From positions 1 through 64,000 of the forward strand of contig WQYI01000008.1 in NCBI GenBank assembly GCA_009781315.1: a DNA stretch of 64,000 nt. Direction: 5' to 3'. Below are positions 32,106-40,565 of the stretch, in pieces. Position numbers and translations under genes: made by a program. The stretch comes from Candidatus Endomicrobium embiratermitis (lineage in GTDB: Bacteria > Elusimicrobiota > Endomicrobiia > Endomicrobiales > Endomicrobiaceae). The notes beneath the pieces are model-generated. The model did no database searches. It was not told where the DNA came from and worked only from the letters and a program-made list of their open reading frames with translations. The first letter of the stretch is position 1. Each line of letters starts with the position of its first letter.

Positions 32106-32417
32106 TATAAAATCGTACGCGCCTCTGTGCATTGCTTCCAGCGCGTTTTCCACGGTAGCGTATCCGGTAATGATTATAACTTCGCTTTCGGGAGAGTTTT
32201 CTTTGACATATTTCAGAAGATCCATACCGTCGACTTTAGGCATATTCATATCGGTAATTATAAGATCGGCTTTTTCGGACTGTAGTTTTGAAATCGCGTC
32301 TTCGCCGTTTACGGCAAAAAACACACCGTAACCAAGCTTGGAAAACTCGCTGATAAGAAGTTCTCTTATGCCTTGTTCGTCGTCGACAACTAATATTTTT
32401 CCTTTTTGAGCCGACAT
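32103..32417 (-). CDS. Truncated response-regulator receiver domain
   Basis: 104 residues: ILVVDDEQG (acidic pocket), IITDMNMPKVDG with the phosphoacceptor Asp, ITGYA with the conserved Thr, then GAYDFI and a TAA stop. A normal receiver continues YDFI-x-KPF with an essential Lys. Here KPF and the last helix are still encoded in frame after the stop, and the gene then runs into the GAF domain. The truncated product lacks the conserved Lys and helix alpha-5, so it is probably inactive unless readthrough occurs. It has its own promoter (32447-32475). Confidence 0.8.
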   Translation of the reverse strand: MSAQKGKILVVDDEQGIRELLISEFSKLGYGVFFAVNGEDAISKLQSEKADLIITDMNMPKVDGMDLLKYVKENSPESEVIIITGYATVENALEAMHRGAYDFI

Positions 32418-32446
32418 AAAGACCGCCTAGTTGGGTTAGTTTAAAG

Positions 32447-32475
32447 ATTATATCATTTTTACTACGGTTTAACAA
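32447..32475 (-). promoter_or_regulatory. Promoter of the receiver/GAF/rlmD transcription unit
   Basis: TTGTTA (32470-32475) and TATAAT (32447-32452) on the minus strand are 17 bp apart, ~30 bp before the receiver start codon. The GAF and rlmD-like genes follow with short gaps (16 bp between the last two), so one transcript is likely. Confidence 0.65.
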
Positions 32476-32487
32476 CCTAAAAAAAAT

Positions 32488-32577
32488 GATGCATGGATGC
32501 TTAGATGCATAGAAGCTTGGTAAAGACAAAAAATGAAAGTCTTTGCTATGCCTCTGTGCGTCAATGCTTCTAATCTT
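32488..32577. repeat. Dispersed 'GATGCAT' inverted-arm repeat
   Basis: GATGCATGGATGCTTAGATG... on the left and TATGCCTCTGTGCGTCAATG... on the right are roughly complementary arms around a GTAAAGACAAAAAATGAAAG centre. Close relatives lie at 41490-41580 and 44845-44918. It directly follows the yajQ stop codon. Confidence 0.75.
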
Positions 32578-33075
32578 CTATCTGTAATTCGTAAACTGCA
32601 ACGGAAGCGGAAAAGAAATCTGTTTTAAATAAGCTATAACCTGTTGTAAGTCGTCTTTTTTCGGAGAAATAACTTTTACCTTTGCTCCGTCTATCTGCGT
32701 CTGAACTTTTATTTTTGAATCTCTTATAATTTTAGAAAGGTCTTTGGCTTTGTCGGACGGAAGTCCGGAAATTATTTCCGCGACCTGTCTGATATAACCT
32801 TCAAACGCTTTTTCCTGCGCCTTATAATCAAGCGATTTTATCGAAACGCCTCTTTTTGCGAAACGGCCTTCGAGCATGTCTTTAAGAGCTTTCATTTTAA
32901 AATCATCATCGGCAATAAGAGTAATTTTCTTGTCGTTTTTATTAAGTTCAATTGAAGACTTGCTTCCTTTAAAATCAAATCTGTTAGCCAGCTCTTTCTG
33001 CGCCTGATTTACGGCGTTTTCAACTTCCATCATATCCACTTCCGAAACAATATCAAAAGAAAACTTGTCAGCCAT
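32578..33075 (-). CDS. yajQ: YajQ-family nucleotide-binding protein
   Basis: 165 residues, the normal family length. It begins MADKFSFDIVSEVDMMEVEN and contains the family signature RFDFKGSKSSIEL. The middle is KMKALKDMLEGRFAKRGVSIKSLDY, and the end QFTNYR matches the usual LQFxNYR. YajQ proteins have two ferredoxin-like domains; some members bind cyclic di-GMP and modulate transcription factors. The role in this organism is unknown. A good ribosome site (AGGAG) precedes ATG. It is monocistronic between two repeat-filled gaps. Confidence 0.93.
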   Translation of the reverse strand: MADKFSFDIVSEVDMMEVENAVNQAQKELANRFDFKGSKSSIELNKNDKKITLIADDDFKMKALKDMLEGRFAKRGVSIKSLDYKAQEKAFEGYIRQVAEIISGLPSDKAKDLSKIIRDSKIKVQTQIDGAKVKVISPKKDDLQQVIAYLKQISFPLPLQFTNYR

Positions 33076-33124
33076 ATTTAATCTCCTGCAATCTGAAATT
33101 TTTTACAATTGGGTCTCTTGAAAA

Positions 33125-33259
33125 ACCGCTATTTGTCATTGCGGGCACCGACCCGCAATCTATGATTCACTACGAGATTGCGGCTCAAAGGCCGCAATGA
33201 CGACACGGAAAATTCAGGTTTTTCATTCGTAATTCGTAATTTGAAATTTGTAATTGCCG
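33125..33259. repeat. Dispersed repeat block between yajQ and the barrel gene
   Basis: Two facing copies of the GTCATTGCGG module (33133-33165 and 33166-33205) form a long imperfect palindrome. They are followed by ATTCGTAATTCGTAATTTG and AATTGCCGTTA, the last three bases being the stop codon (TAA) of the barrel gene. Confidence 0.8.
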
Positions 33260-33910
33260 TTAAAAGCCGATCCTGTAACCTACGTTTAAATTAGTGGTTG
33301 TGTATGTCGCGTCCATAGTTCCCGAATAACCGTCTTTTCCTTCAATTTTAGATTCGTTTACGTTAAAAACGATTTCAAAAATAAAATTATTCAGCTGGAA
33401 TCCTATTCCGCCGGCATAGTACAATCCGTTTTCGGTAGAAGTCGCAATATCCGCGCCGCCGTGCCTGAGTTCGTAAGCGTTATTTAAAATTCCGTAACCG
33501 CCCTGAAAAATAAGATACACGAATTCTTTACACTCGCTGCCGTATGCTTCGGGCCTAAGCTGGAGTTTAGGTTTAACGGAAAGATACAAATTTGTAATGC
33601 TCAAGTCGCCGAAGTCTTTAATATGCCTTTCAAACTGCTGCTTTATTCCGGCGCCAAGACCCAAAAATTTGAAAATATAATAAAAATATTCTCCGGCAAG
33701 ATAAAAACCGGTATTATCGGCTATCTGTTCTCCGTCGAAAGAAACTCCGGGGGATATGGAATTTTTCGTATTTATCTGCCCGGCGGGAGCGATTTCAAGT
33801 TTTAAAACTATCTCGGATTTTTCTCTTTCCGGCATATCGCCGGCTTCCTGAGCGAATAAAGGAACAACGCAAATCAGCAATGCAACGGCAGAACAAACGA
33901 TTTTACGCAT
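33260..33910 (-). CDS. Outer-membrane beta-barrel protein
   Basis: 216 residues. Signal peptide MRKIVCSAVALLICVVPLFA, then alternating short amphipathic strands with aromatic girdles, for example TGFYLAGEYFYYIFKFLGLG, ITNLYLSVKPKLQL, GLYYAGGIGFQLNNF and TTTNLNVGYRIGF. The last residue is Phe, as expected for a barrel recognised by BAM. The size suits an 8-10-strand barrel. Substrate and function are unknown. It follows the 45-residue membrane peptide gene by 15 bp, so the two probably share a transcript. AGAGGT precedes ATG. Confidence 0.85.
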   Translation of the reverse strand: MRKIVCSAVALLICVVPLFAQEAGDMPEREKSEIVLKLEIAPAGQINTKNSISPGVSFDGEQIADNTGFYLAGEYFYYIFKFLGLGAGIKQQFERHIKDFGDLSITNLYLSVKPKLQLRPEAYGSECKEFVYLIFQGGYGILNNAYELRHGGADIATSTENGLYYAGGIGFQLNNFIFEIVFNVNESKIEGKDGYSGTMDATYTTTNLNVGYRIGF

Positions 33911-33925
33911 ATCTACCTCTTATTT

Positions 33926-34063
33926 TCACTTTTTTGTATCCGAAACCGCATTAGCGGAAACATCTTCTTTACCATGCCCTTTTACTATCACATAAACCAT
34001 AAATACCACAAAAGCCGCCATAAAAATATAAGCAGGCCAGTCAGACGCGAAATTTATATACAT
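33926..34063 (-). CDS. Small single-span membrane protein (45 residues)
   Basis: ATG 34063 is preceded by a strong GGAGG site six bases upstream. The product has one membrane helix, AYIFMAAFVVFMVYVIV, preceded by a short polar N-terminus and followed by a charged tail ending SDTKK. It reads directly into the barrel gene. The CcoQ/CcmD-like shape (short, one helix, charged tail) is shared by many unrelated small proteins, so no function is assigned. Confidence 0.65.
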   Translation of the reverse strand: MYINFASDWPAYIFMAAFVVFMVYVIVKGHGKEDVSANAVSDTKK

Positions 34064-34139
34064 TTTTTCCTCCGAAATAATTTTTCCATATTTTACTCTT
34101 TTTAGTAAATATTAGCAAGGCGACGAAAACACAATATTT

Positions 34140-35342
34140 TCACTTTACGCTTTTAACTTTGTTTCTGTTCCACACCGGCGACATTTTCCTTAAATCTTCA
34201 ACAATTCCGGGCAAAACTTCAAGAACGTAATCAACTTCCTCATCAGTATTATGACAGCCGAATGAAAATCTTACGGTTCCCTGGGCGGCAACAGGGTCGG
34301 CGCACATCGCCGACAAAACGTGCGACGGTTCCGACGAACCCGAAGCGCAGGCAGAGCCCGTAGATACCGCTATGCCTTTCATATCAAGTTTTAAAAGTAA
34401 CGATTCCCCTTCAATATATTTAAAGCTCGCGTTTAATATACCCGACACCGCGCCTTCGCCGCTTGCGTTTATAGTCACTTCCGGAATTTTTTCCAAAATC
34501 CCTTTTTTAAGTTTTTCCCTTAACGACAAGATTCTCGCATCCCGTTCTTTTAAGTTTACGACTGAAATCTCTAAAGCTTTTGCAAGACCGATGATATAAG
34601 CGATGTTTTCAGTTCCGGGGCGAAGTCCGTTTTCGTGATGTCCGCCGAACATAACGGGAAAAATATTTACGCCTTTTTTTACGTAAAGCGCGCCGGCTCC
34701 TTTTGGTCCGTAAAATTTATGAGACGAAATTGTAAGCAAATCAACGCCTAAATCTTTTACGTCAATATAGAGTTTTCCCGCGGTCTGCACCGCGTCCGTG
34801 TGGAAATATATTCTGTCTTTTCTGTTTTTATTTATTTCCCTTAAAATTGCCGCGATTTCTTTTATCGGCTGTATTGAACCGACTTCATTATTAGCGTGCA
34901 TTACGGTTACAAGAATAGTATTATCTCTGACCGCTTTTTTAAAATCATCAACGGAAATTACGCCGTTTTTATCGACAGGCAAAAAAGTAACGTCGTAACC
35001 GCTTTTTTGCAAATGGCGGCATGAATATAAAACCGCGTGATGTTCAATTTGCGTGGTTATTATATGTCCTTTTTTTCCGTACGCGTTTAAAATTCCGAAT
35101 ATGGCGATATTGTCGGATTCCGTTCCACAGCCCGTAAAAACAATTTCGTCTGGCTGGGCGTTTAGCAGTTCAGCCGTTTTTGCTCTTGCTTTATCAAGCG
35201 CTGCTTTCGATTCCCTGCCGAATGAATGAAAACTCGAAGCATTGCCGAAAACCGAAGAAAAATAAGGCTGCATTTCTTTTACTACTTCTTCATCTACGGG
35301 AGTAGTCGCGCTGTTGTCCAAATAAACTCTTTTTATCGTCAT
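34140..35342 (-). CDS. nifS: Cysteine desulfurase, NifS/IscS family
   Basis: 400 residues from ATG 35342 (AGAAGGAA upstream). The frame is open to 35390, but those codons lie in a dispersed repeat. It starts KRVYLDNSATTPVDEEVV, the standard NifS beginning. The PLP lysine is in SSHKFYGPKGAG (~207), the His in IEHHAVL, and the catalytic Cys loop is GSACASGS (~330). It removes sulfur from cysteine for Fe-S cluster or tRNA thiolation pathways. The neighbours (mltG, yacP, yqgF) do not include iscU or mnmA, so the acceptor is unknown. Confidence 0.95.
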   Translation of the reverse strand: MTIKRVYLDNSATTPVDEEVVKEMQPYFSSVFGNASSFHSFGRESKAALDKARAKTAELLNAQPDEIVFTGCGTESDNIAIFGILNAYGKKGHIITTQIEHHAVLYSCRHLQKSGYDVTFLPVDKNGVISVDDFKKAVRDNTILVTVMHANNEVGSIQPIKEIAAILREINKNRKDRIYFHTDAVQTAGKLYIDVKDLGVDLLTISSHKFYGPKGAGALYVKKGVNIFPVMFGGHHENGLRPGTENIAYIIGLAKALEISVVNLKERDARILSLREKLKKGILEKIPEVTINASGEGAVSGILNASFKYIEGESLLLKLDMKGIAVSTGSACASGSSEPSHVLSAMCADPVAAQGTVRFSFGCHNTDEEVDYVLEVLPGIVEDLRKMSPVWNRNKVKSVK

Positions 35343-35537
35343 AATTCCTTCTTCTTTGACGTCATTGCGAGAGACACAGTCTCGAAACAATCCAGAGTTA
35401 TTTGCCTTTAGTCTGTCATCCTGAACGAAGTGAAGGATCCAGTCTTTTTACTGATGGATACTTCGTTTCACTCAGTATGACAGGCAACAACAACGGATTG
35501 TCGTGGCAGCATAGCTGTTTCGCAATAACTACGTATA
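35343..35537. repeat. Composite dispersed repeat between mltG and nifS
   Basis: In order on the plus strand: GTCATTGCGAGAGACACAGT (with the AATCCAGA end), CTGTCATCCTGAACGAAGTG (ATCCAG end), an inverted relative (ATGGATACTTCGTTTCACTC ... TGACAG), GGCAACAACAACGGATTGTC and a closing CGCAATAACTACG. The outer parts form a large imperfect palindrome. The start of the open frame ahead of nifS lies inside this block. Confidence 0.8.
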
Positions 35538-36494
35538 CTAGTTTGCTTTATTTTTCTTCTTTGCCGTATTTCTGTTTTTAATGTGTTCCTCAAGATTGTC
35601 GGCAAACAAATGCCTGCCGCCGCCCGCGGAAACAAAAAACAAACTGCTTGTGCTTTCCGGATACAATGCCGCTTTTATAGAATCTATTCCCGGACTGCAT
35701 ATAGGCCCCGGAGGAAGTCCGCGATGCCTGTAAGTGTTATAAGGAGACTGAATATATGTATCTTCAACAGCAAGTTTTGCTTTGTTTGTTCCTAAAGCAT
35801 ACAAAACCGTGGCGCAAGATTCAAGGCGGATATTTTTATTCAGCCTGTTATAAAAAACCGCCGCGATAACAGGACGTTCTTCCGGCTTTACCGCTTCTTT
35901 TTCGACTATCGACGCAAGCGTAATAATATCATCCATAGGCATATTTAATTCTTTCGCTCTTTCATACATTTCTGGAGTAACTTTTTTGTCAAACTCCGAG
36001 CGCATCATGGCGATAATTTTTTCTTCGCTTGAAGCAGGATCGGCAAAATAAGTTTCGGGCATTAAATAACCTTCCATTTTTTCATTTGCGGCAATCTCTA
36101 TAAATCTGTCTTTATTTATTCCCGTCTTAGAAGCAATAATTTCAGCCGTTTGTTTTATGTTACTACCTTCGGGAACGGTAAATTTAACCGCATTTTTAGA
36201 GCCTTCTTTTAACGTTCTTAATATTTTAAACATTCCGTCTTTCCGGGAGAACCCGTAAACACCCGTTTTAATTTTATTTTCGGATTTCGAAATCCTGGCC
36301 CACAGCGTAAAAAGGTTTTTAGAAAGGATAAGATTATTTTTCTTTAAAACCGACGCGACGGATGAGGCTCCGTCGCCGCTTTTGACGGCTATGGAAACTT
36401 TAGCGTCCGAAAGGCTGTAATACCAAACCGCGCAAATTACAATATATAAAACGGCAAAAGCCGCTATTATTTTACAGAACGGTTTTTTATCCAC
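35538..36494 (-). CDS. mltG: Endolytic murein transglycosylase MltG (YceG-like)
   Basis: 318 residues starting with GTG 36494, inside the end of the upstream gene. One N-terminal membrane helix (IIAAFAVLYIVICAVWYYS), a LysM-like region (~35-110), then the YceG catalytic domain with EGYLMPETY, LASIVEKEAV (catalytic Glu near 198), VFYNRLNKNIRLESCATVLYAL and SPYNTYRHRGLPPGPICSPG. It cleaves nascent peptidoglycan strands at the inner membrane and may set glycan length. The cluster yqgF-yacP-mltG has overlapping or close genes, suggesting one transcript. Confidence 0.94.
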   Translation of the reverse strand: MDKKPFCKIIAAFAVLYIVICAVWYYSLSDAKVSIAVKSGDGASSVASVLKKNNLILSKNLFTLWARISKSENKIKTGVYGFSRKDGMFKILRTLKEGSKNAVKFTVPEGSNIKQTAEIIASKTGINKDRFIEIAANEKMEGYLMPETYFADPASSEEKIIAMMRSEFDKKVTPEMYERAKELNMPMDDIITLASIVEKEAVKPEERPVIAAVFYNRLNKNIRLESCATVLYALGTNKAKLAVEDTYIQSPYNTYRHRGLPPGPICSPGIDSIKAALYPESTSSLFFVSAGGGRHLFADNLEEHIKNRNTAKKKNKAN

Positions 36495-36964
36495 AGGTTT
36501 TCAAACTCCTCATTTATTTCCTCTTTAACGCCCGTATTTTCCGCGTCATCGGCTCTTTTGGCATTTTTGACTTTAAAACCTTTTGCCAAAAAGCTTTCCA
36601 CGCTCTCATGCTTTGCGCCGCTCGGGGCGGTTCTGCGCCTTATGCCTTTATCGTTTGTAACGACCGTTATTTCGTAAGGGTTTTTAGAGTTATCGACAAT
36701 TTCGGTAATAATATCGTCGGCCAAAACCACGCCGTCGCTGAAAATTATTTCTATACCGCCGCGATGCGATTTATTATAGCCGTCCGACTCATACGGATTT
36801 TTCGATTTACAGTCGAACACAACCGTAACGGAATTTCTCAAACTCCCGTGGGGTCTTTGACCCGAAATAAATTCCAGCAGTTTATTTCTCCGGTTTTCCA
36901 GAGTGGAAGCGGAAAACATATCGCTTGAATTTATTACATTGTAACCGTCAATTATGTAATGCAC
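36467..36964 (-). CDS. NYN/PIN-like ribonuclease of the YacP family
   Basis: 165 residues. It begins MHYIIDGYNVINSSDMFS, the NYN signature with the metal-binding Asp. Other conserved parts are VVFDCKS, IEIIFSDGVVLADDIITEIV and ITVVTNDKGIRRRT. YacP (Rae1-type) proteins are ribosome-associated endoribonucleases in Bacillus; the role here is by analogy. The C-terminus is charged and overlaps the mltG start by 28 bp. Confidence 0.85.
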   Translation of the reverse strand: MHYIIDGYNVINSSDMFSASTLENRRNKLLEFISGQRPHGSLRNSVTVVFDCKSKNPYESDGYNKSHRGGIEIIFSDGVVLADDIITEIVDNSKNPYEITVVTNDKGIRRRTAPSGAKHESVESFLAKGFKVKNAKRADDAENTGVKEEINEEFENLWIKNRSVK

Positions 36965-37001
36965 GAAAACTCCAATTACGCTGTCAATGACGACAAAAGC
37001 T

Positions 37002-37424
37002 TCACTTCAAACCCTGTTGGTCTAAATAAAGCCGTAAAATTATCGCGGCGGAAATTTTGTCTTTTAAGCCCGTCCTTTTTTTGCGCGAGACGTTCGCTTC
37101 GTCTATAAGCATTCTTTCGGCCTGAGCAGTCGTAAGCCTTTCGTCTATTACGGCAACCGGAATTTCCGATATCAGGTTTATTTCGGAAATAAATTTTTTC
37201 ACGGTTTCAGCCATTTCGCCTTCGGTGCCGTTCATATTTACCGGCATCCCGACTACCATTTCGTCAACGCCGTTATTTTTGGCTATTTCGACAATTGCCG
37301 CGGCGTTTTTCTTTACGGAAACGCTTTCTATGGTGTCAAAAGGGCTTGCCATAATACGCATAATATCGGTCATAGCAATACCGATTCTTTTCAAACCGTA
37401 ATCAATTGACATTATCCTGCCCAA
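37002..37424 (-). CDS. ruvX: YqgF/RuvX-type pre-16S rRNA nuclease (Holliday-junction-resolvase fold)
   Basis: 140 residues, the usual size. It begins MGRIMSIDYGLKRIGIAMTD (first catalytic Asp), then VVGMPVNMNGTEG, VAVIDERLTTAQAE (Glu) and DKISAAIILRLYLDQ (final Asp). It matures the 16S rRNA 5' end in E. coli. The start is TTG, selected by the AGGAG site seven bases upstream. The internal ATG (MSIDYG) has no such site and would remove the conserved MGRI. A weak TACAAT at 37563-37568 is a possible -10. Confidence 0.93.
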   Translation of the reverse strand: MGRIMSIDYGLKRIGIAMTDIMRIMASPFDTIESVSVKKNAAAIVEIAKNNGVDEMVVGMPVNMNGTEGEMAETVKKFISEINLISEIPVAVIDERLTTAQAERMLIDEANVSRKKRTGLKDKISAAIILRLYLDQQGLK

Positions 37425-37435
37425 ACTAAACTCCT

Positions 37436-37562
37436 ATTAATAAAAGTGAAGAGTAAAAAGTTAATAGTTGAAACAACGTGTTTTTGCTCTGCAAAAACCC
37501 GTTATCGGTTTCGGTTTTGCCGAAACCGGACACTTTCACTTCCCTCTCTCAACTCTTATGTT
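37436..37562. repeat. Dispersed inverted-arm repeat upstream of ruvX
   Basis: Outer arms AAAGTGAAGAGTAAAAAGTT... and ...CTTCCCTCTCTCAACTCTTA enclose the hairpin CGGTTTCGGTTTTGCCGAAACCG and TTTTTGCTCTGCAAAAA. No ORF of coding quality. It resembles the other composite elements in design but not in sequence. Confidence 0.6.
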
Positions 37563-37588
37563 ATTGTAGCATATTTCCCATACTACAT

Positions 37589-37627
37589 GAAAAAAGCGGG
37601 CTGGTTAAAACCAGCCCGCTTTTTTTG
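37589..37627 (-). terminator. Bidirectional intrinsic terminator after the 894-residue protein gene
   Basis: The GC-rich stem AGCGGGCTGGTT / AACCAGCCCGCT is flanked by A6 on one side and T7 on the other, so it would work in both directions. It lies 15 bp after the stop codon of the 894-residue protein gene. Confidence 0.9.
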
Positions 37628-37641
37628 TTTGTATTTAAATC

Positions 37642-40326
37642 TTACTGCTGATTCTGATTTCCGCTTCTACGAACTAATTCATTCCATCCGTCACCCCATG
37701 CTTCCGTCCAGCTTTTTCCTCCGAAATACCCTTGATTTTTCTCGATATTTCTCTGCAGCCATTTGTTAGTATTGTTAACATTACCGTTCAAAGCCTCAGC
37801 AGCTTGTTTTTCAAATTCTTTTTTCACAGCTTCAAAGTCAATGTCTTCTCCGTAAACAATGCCTGTGTAAGTTACTCCGTCTACGGTTAATTCATAATGA
37901 TTCTTGCCATCATTCGCTTCCTCATCTACCATTGTCGTCATTGCGCGCTTGCCGTTAATATCTGTAGTTACATCTCCCATAAACATTGCTTGTTGGCCTA
38001 CGGCTAATTTTCCAGCCATATCCTCGTTTATCTCAATATATATTTCTTCACCATCTGCCGCATGAAATATTCCGCCATCCACAAGGTTAATAAATTGCGC
38101 TGCTACTAACGCATAAATTTTCTCGCCAATCGTAATTATGCTGTTAATAACTCCAATTACGGCAGGGTCGCTGCTTACCGGCGGATCGGCAACAAACTGA
38201 ACATTAGATCTTTCAGTTGTCAGCGGAGGCTGCGCAGTAGTGGTTTGGCTAAGAACATGTTCCGCGCCTTTTATACCAAGAGACGCACCGCCGTGGTCCA
38301 TAACAGTAATATGGAAACTTAAAGTTTCTTTTTCAACCTTGCTAATTTGTGTTGTCACTGTTGTCGTTGTCGTCCAATTCGTACCGCCATCGCCGCGAGA
38401 CGATACCGCAGGCGGCGTTGAAGTTGTCGTATCGCCAATGACCATTTCTTCGGAATTATTAATATATACGCTTATTGAAGCAACGGCAGAGTAACCGTTA
38501 GTGGTAAGACTCATAATATTAATAGCTCTGCTGATACTTGCTGCGACCTCGCTGCGATTTGTGCTGTCGTTCGCCTTTGCTTTGACATCCGCATCTTGCG
38601 CAACAGTGTGCGCTCTTGCCCATGCCAGTTCCTCGCCGCTTAATTTATCAAACAACGCATCGGCTTCGGATTGCGCCTCTTTTTTATTTTCATTTGGAAC
38701 CTTATCTACTGATCCAGCCTGTCTAGCCCACTCGTCGACAGCCGCTTTTTGAGTATCATTCAAGTTAGCATAATGCGCATCAGCCGCGGTTTGCGCTTTA
38801 TCTCTGTCAATTATTGCCTGCTTTTCTGTCGCTGCCATTATTGCAGTTTCAACCTTAGCGTTTAATCCGATAGCGGCAAGCAATTCTTTGTTGCCTAAAT
38901 GTTCGGCATATATACTAATATCCGTTATGTTGTACTGCTTCATCAAACTAAGTATGCCCAGATATTTTCCTACATTTATTCCTTCGCTGGCAAGCGTACT
39001 GCTTAAACTGCTGCCGTCAGGAAGATTAAGAGGAGTTGTGTTGCTGCCGTATTTTGTTTTCCACTGGCTTTCGGATATAGCAGGAACGTTTCCGCTGGTG
39101 ATTTGGTGATATACGGATCTAAGTTCGTTAGCGTCCGCGATGTCATTATTGGCTAAAGATACGCTTAAGAGCTGTTTCCCGTATTCAAAAACAGTCATGG
39201 AAACGCCGACTCCGTTGTTGTAGCTTATTACGTTATCCAATGACCCGTTTTGCGTATAATTAAACTTGGCAACCGCAAAACCTTCGCTGTTAACCGTATA
39301 AGCCTGTTTTCCGCCTTGATAGAAAGTCGTATTGCCCGTAGTCAAATCTTTCACGGAATTTAACGAGCCGTTAGATGAATAGGAGAAAAAGTTCGTTCTC
39401 ATTTCATTGGCGCCTGCCGTGGCTCCCTGTTCCGTTGTATAAGATGCTCTCCCGAAAGGATCCATATATGTTGTCTTTGCGGAAGAAATCATTTTAACTT
39501 TGCCGTCGCCTTGACCGTCGGCATTTGTCGTTACGCCTGTTTCAAGATCCATTTTGAAAACTTTTTCCGTAACGCTTACCAAGAACCCGTTTTGGTAATT
39601 ATAATTTTTCATAACTTCGCCGCTATAACTGAGTTCAAACAAAGGCTTTCCGTTTTGATTCAAAGTAACGCTTGCGCCGTATTGCGAGGTAAGGTTAATT
39701 GACGCGGAAAAGTTCACTCCTTTTGAAAGGTGATCGAAAAGTGAGCCAAACCATTTAACGGGAACCAAATCCGACAAATCAAGATCTATAAATTTAGGGG
39801 AGTCTGCGACAGTAGCGTCATAGTTCGGATTGGGCTTTGACTGCTGCACTTCCATGCTTCCGTCTTCATTCTTAGTATAAGGCAAACCTTTCAACTGTTT
39901 TTCGCTCATACCTACGCCAAGCAGGAAATTCTTTATCTTCTCGTCGCCTGACGCGCCGGGCATTTTTCTAATAACGTCTATATCAGTACCGTACAGATTA
40001 AAATTAATCATCGTAAAAGAACCGTCGGAATTGTATCCAAACGTCGCCCTTACGCGGCCTGCGTCAAAAACCGTGAAATTTCTGTCCTGATCCATTACAG
40101 AAATAAGAACGCCTGACTGATAGTTAAAAACCTGAGTTATTCTTCCTATAAGGTTGTTTACCATCTTTTCTTCTGCAGGCGGAACTACATAGAAGCTTGT
40201 AGGCTCTTTAAGATTTCCTTGCATACTCGGCGCTTCGCCGGTGCTTTCAGGGGCGGAAAACGCCACGCCGGTCACAGAGACCATCAGCGCTAAAGCCAAG
40301 ACATACGACCAAATTTTTTTCTTCAT
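37642..40326 (-). CDS. Large secreted protein of unknown function
   Basis: 894 residues from ATG 40326, chosen because GGAGGGTGTC lies directly upstream; an ATG four codons earlier is part of that leader. Signal peptide MKKKIWSYVLALALMVSVTGVAFSA. Residues ~200-420 contain repeated strands such as FNYTQNGSLDNVISYNNG and FSYSSNGSLNSVKDLTTGN, reminiscent of RHS/YD-type repeats. Residues ~510-620 are helical and Ala/Lys/Asp-rich. The C-terminal part has Gly/Thr-rich strands and a basic/aromatic end. It shares promoter layout and leader with the giant-gene locus, so both are likely exported and co-regulated. No family recognised. Confidence 0.85.
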   Translation of the reverse strand: MKKKIWSYVLALALMVSVTGVAFSAPESTGEAPSMQGNLKEPTSFYVVPPAEEKMVNNLIGRITQVFNYQSGVLISVMDQDRNFTVFDAGRVRATFGYNSDGSFTMINFNLYGTDIDVIRKMPGASGDEKIKNFLLGVGMSEKQLKGLPYTKNEDGSMEVQQSKPNPNYDATVADSPKFIDLDLSDLVPVKWFGSLFDHLSKGVNFSASINLTSQYGASVTLNQNGKPLFELSYSGEVMKNYNYQNGFLVSVTEKVFKMDLETGVTTNADGQGDGKVKMISSAKTTYMDPFGRASYTTEQGATAGANEMRTNFFSYSSNGSLNSVKDLTTGNTTFYQGGKQAYTVNSEGFAVAKFNYTQNGSLDNVISYNNGVGVSMTVFEYGKQLLSVSLANNDIADANELRSVYHQITSGNVPAISESQWKTKYGSNTTPLNLPDGSSLSSTLASEGINVGKYLGILSLMKQYNITDISIYAEHLGNKELLAAIGLNAKVETAIMAATEKQAIIDRDKAQTAADAHYANLNDTQKAAVDEWARQAGSVDKVPNENKKEAQSEADALFDKLSGEELAWARAHTVAQDADVKAKANDSTNRSEVAASISRAINIMSLTTNGYSAVASISVYINNSEEMVIGDTTTSTPPAVSSRGDGGTNWTTTTTVTTQISKVEKETLSFHITVMDHGGASLGIKGAEHVLSQTTTAQPPLTTERSNVQFVADPPVSSDPAVIGVINSIITIGEKIYALVAAQFINLVDGGIFHAADGEEIYIEINEDMAGKLAVGQQAMFMGDVTTDINGKRAMTTMVDEEANDGKNHYELTVDGVTYTGIVYGEDIDFEAVKKEFEKQAAEALNGNVNNTNKWLQRNIEKNQGYFGGKSWTEAWGDGWNELVRRSGNQNQQ

Positions 40327-40402
40327 GACACCCTCCATTTTTATTTTTTGTTCTGCAAAACTACTTACAGCCTCCTTTGCTTATGTATTTAACTTCGATA
40401 AT

Positions 40403-40459
40403 ATTATACACCAACTATTAAAAAACCGTTTGAACTATTTGTGAAATTATTGTGAAATT
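40403..40459 (-). promoter_or_regulatory. Promoter with 11-bp tandem box, shared design with the one at 23528
   Basis: On the minus strand, AATTTCACAATAATTTCACAAA (40438-40459), then exactly 29 bp, then TATAAT (40403-40408). The 22-bp box differs from the one at 23563-23584 by one base, while the 29-bp spacers are unrelated in sequence. No -35 hexamer is apparent. An untranslated leader of ~70 bases contains AAGGAGG (40371-40377) and ends GGAGGGTGTC before ATG. Confidence 0.78.
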
Positions 40460-40565
40460 AAAAGACCTGTCCGAACCGGATTTCCCTTCAAAATACACAA
40501 TATATAATTGTATGATTTAAAAGCGGCATTTTAGAGTGTGTGAACACATTCTAGTAAGATTCTTC

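Noticed and set aside
35343-35390. Upstream extension of the nifS reading frame
   Set aside because: The 16 extra codons are repeat DNA and precede the conserved NifS N-terminus, which has its own ribosome site.
40520-40565. Hairpin after the terC-like gene
   Set aside because: Arms TAGAATGTGT/ACACACTCTA pair, but no T-run follows on the minus strand, so a terminator call was not made.
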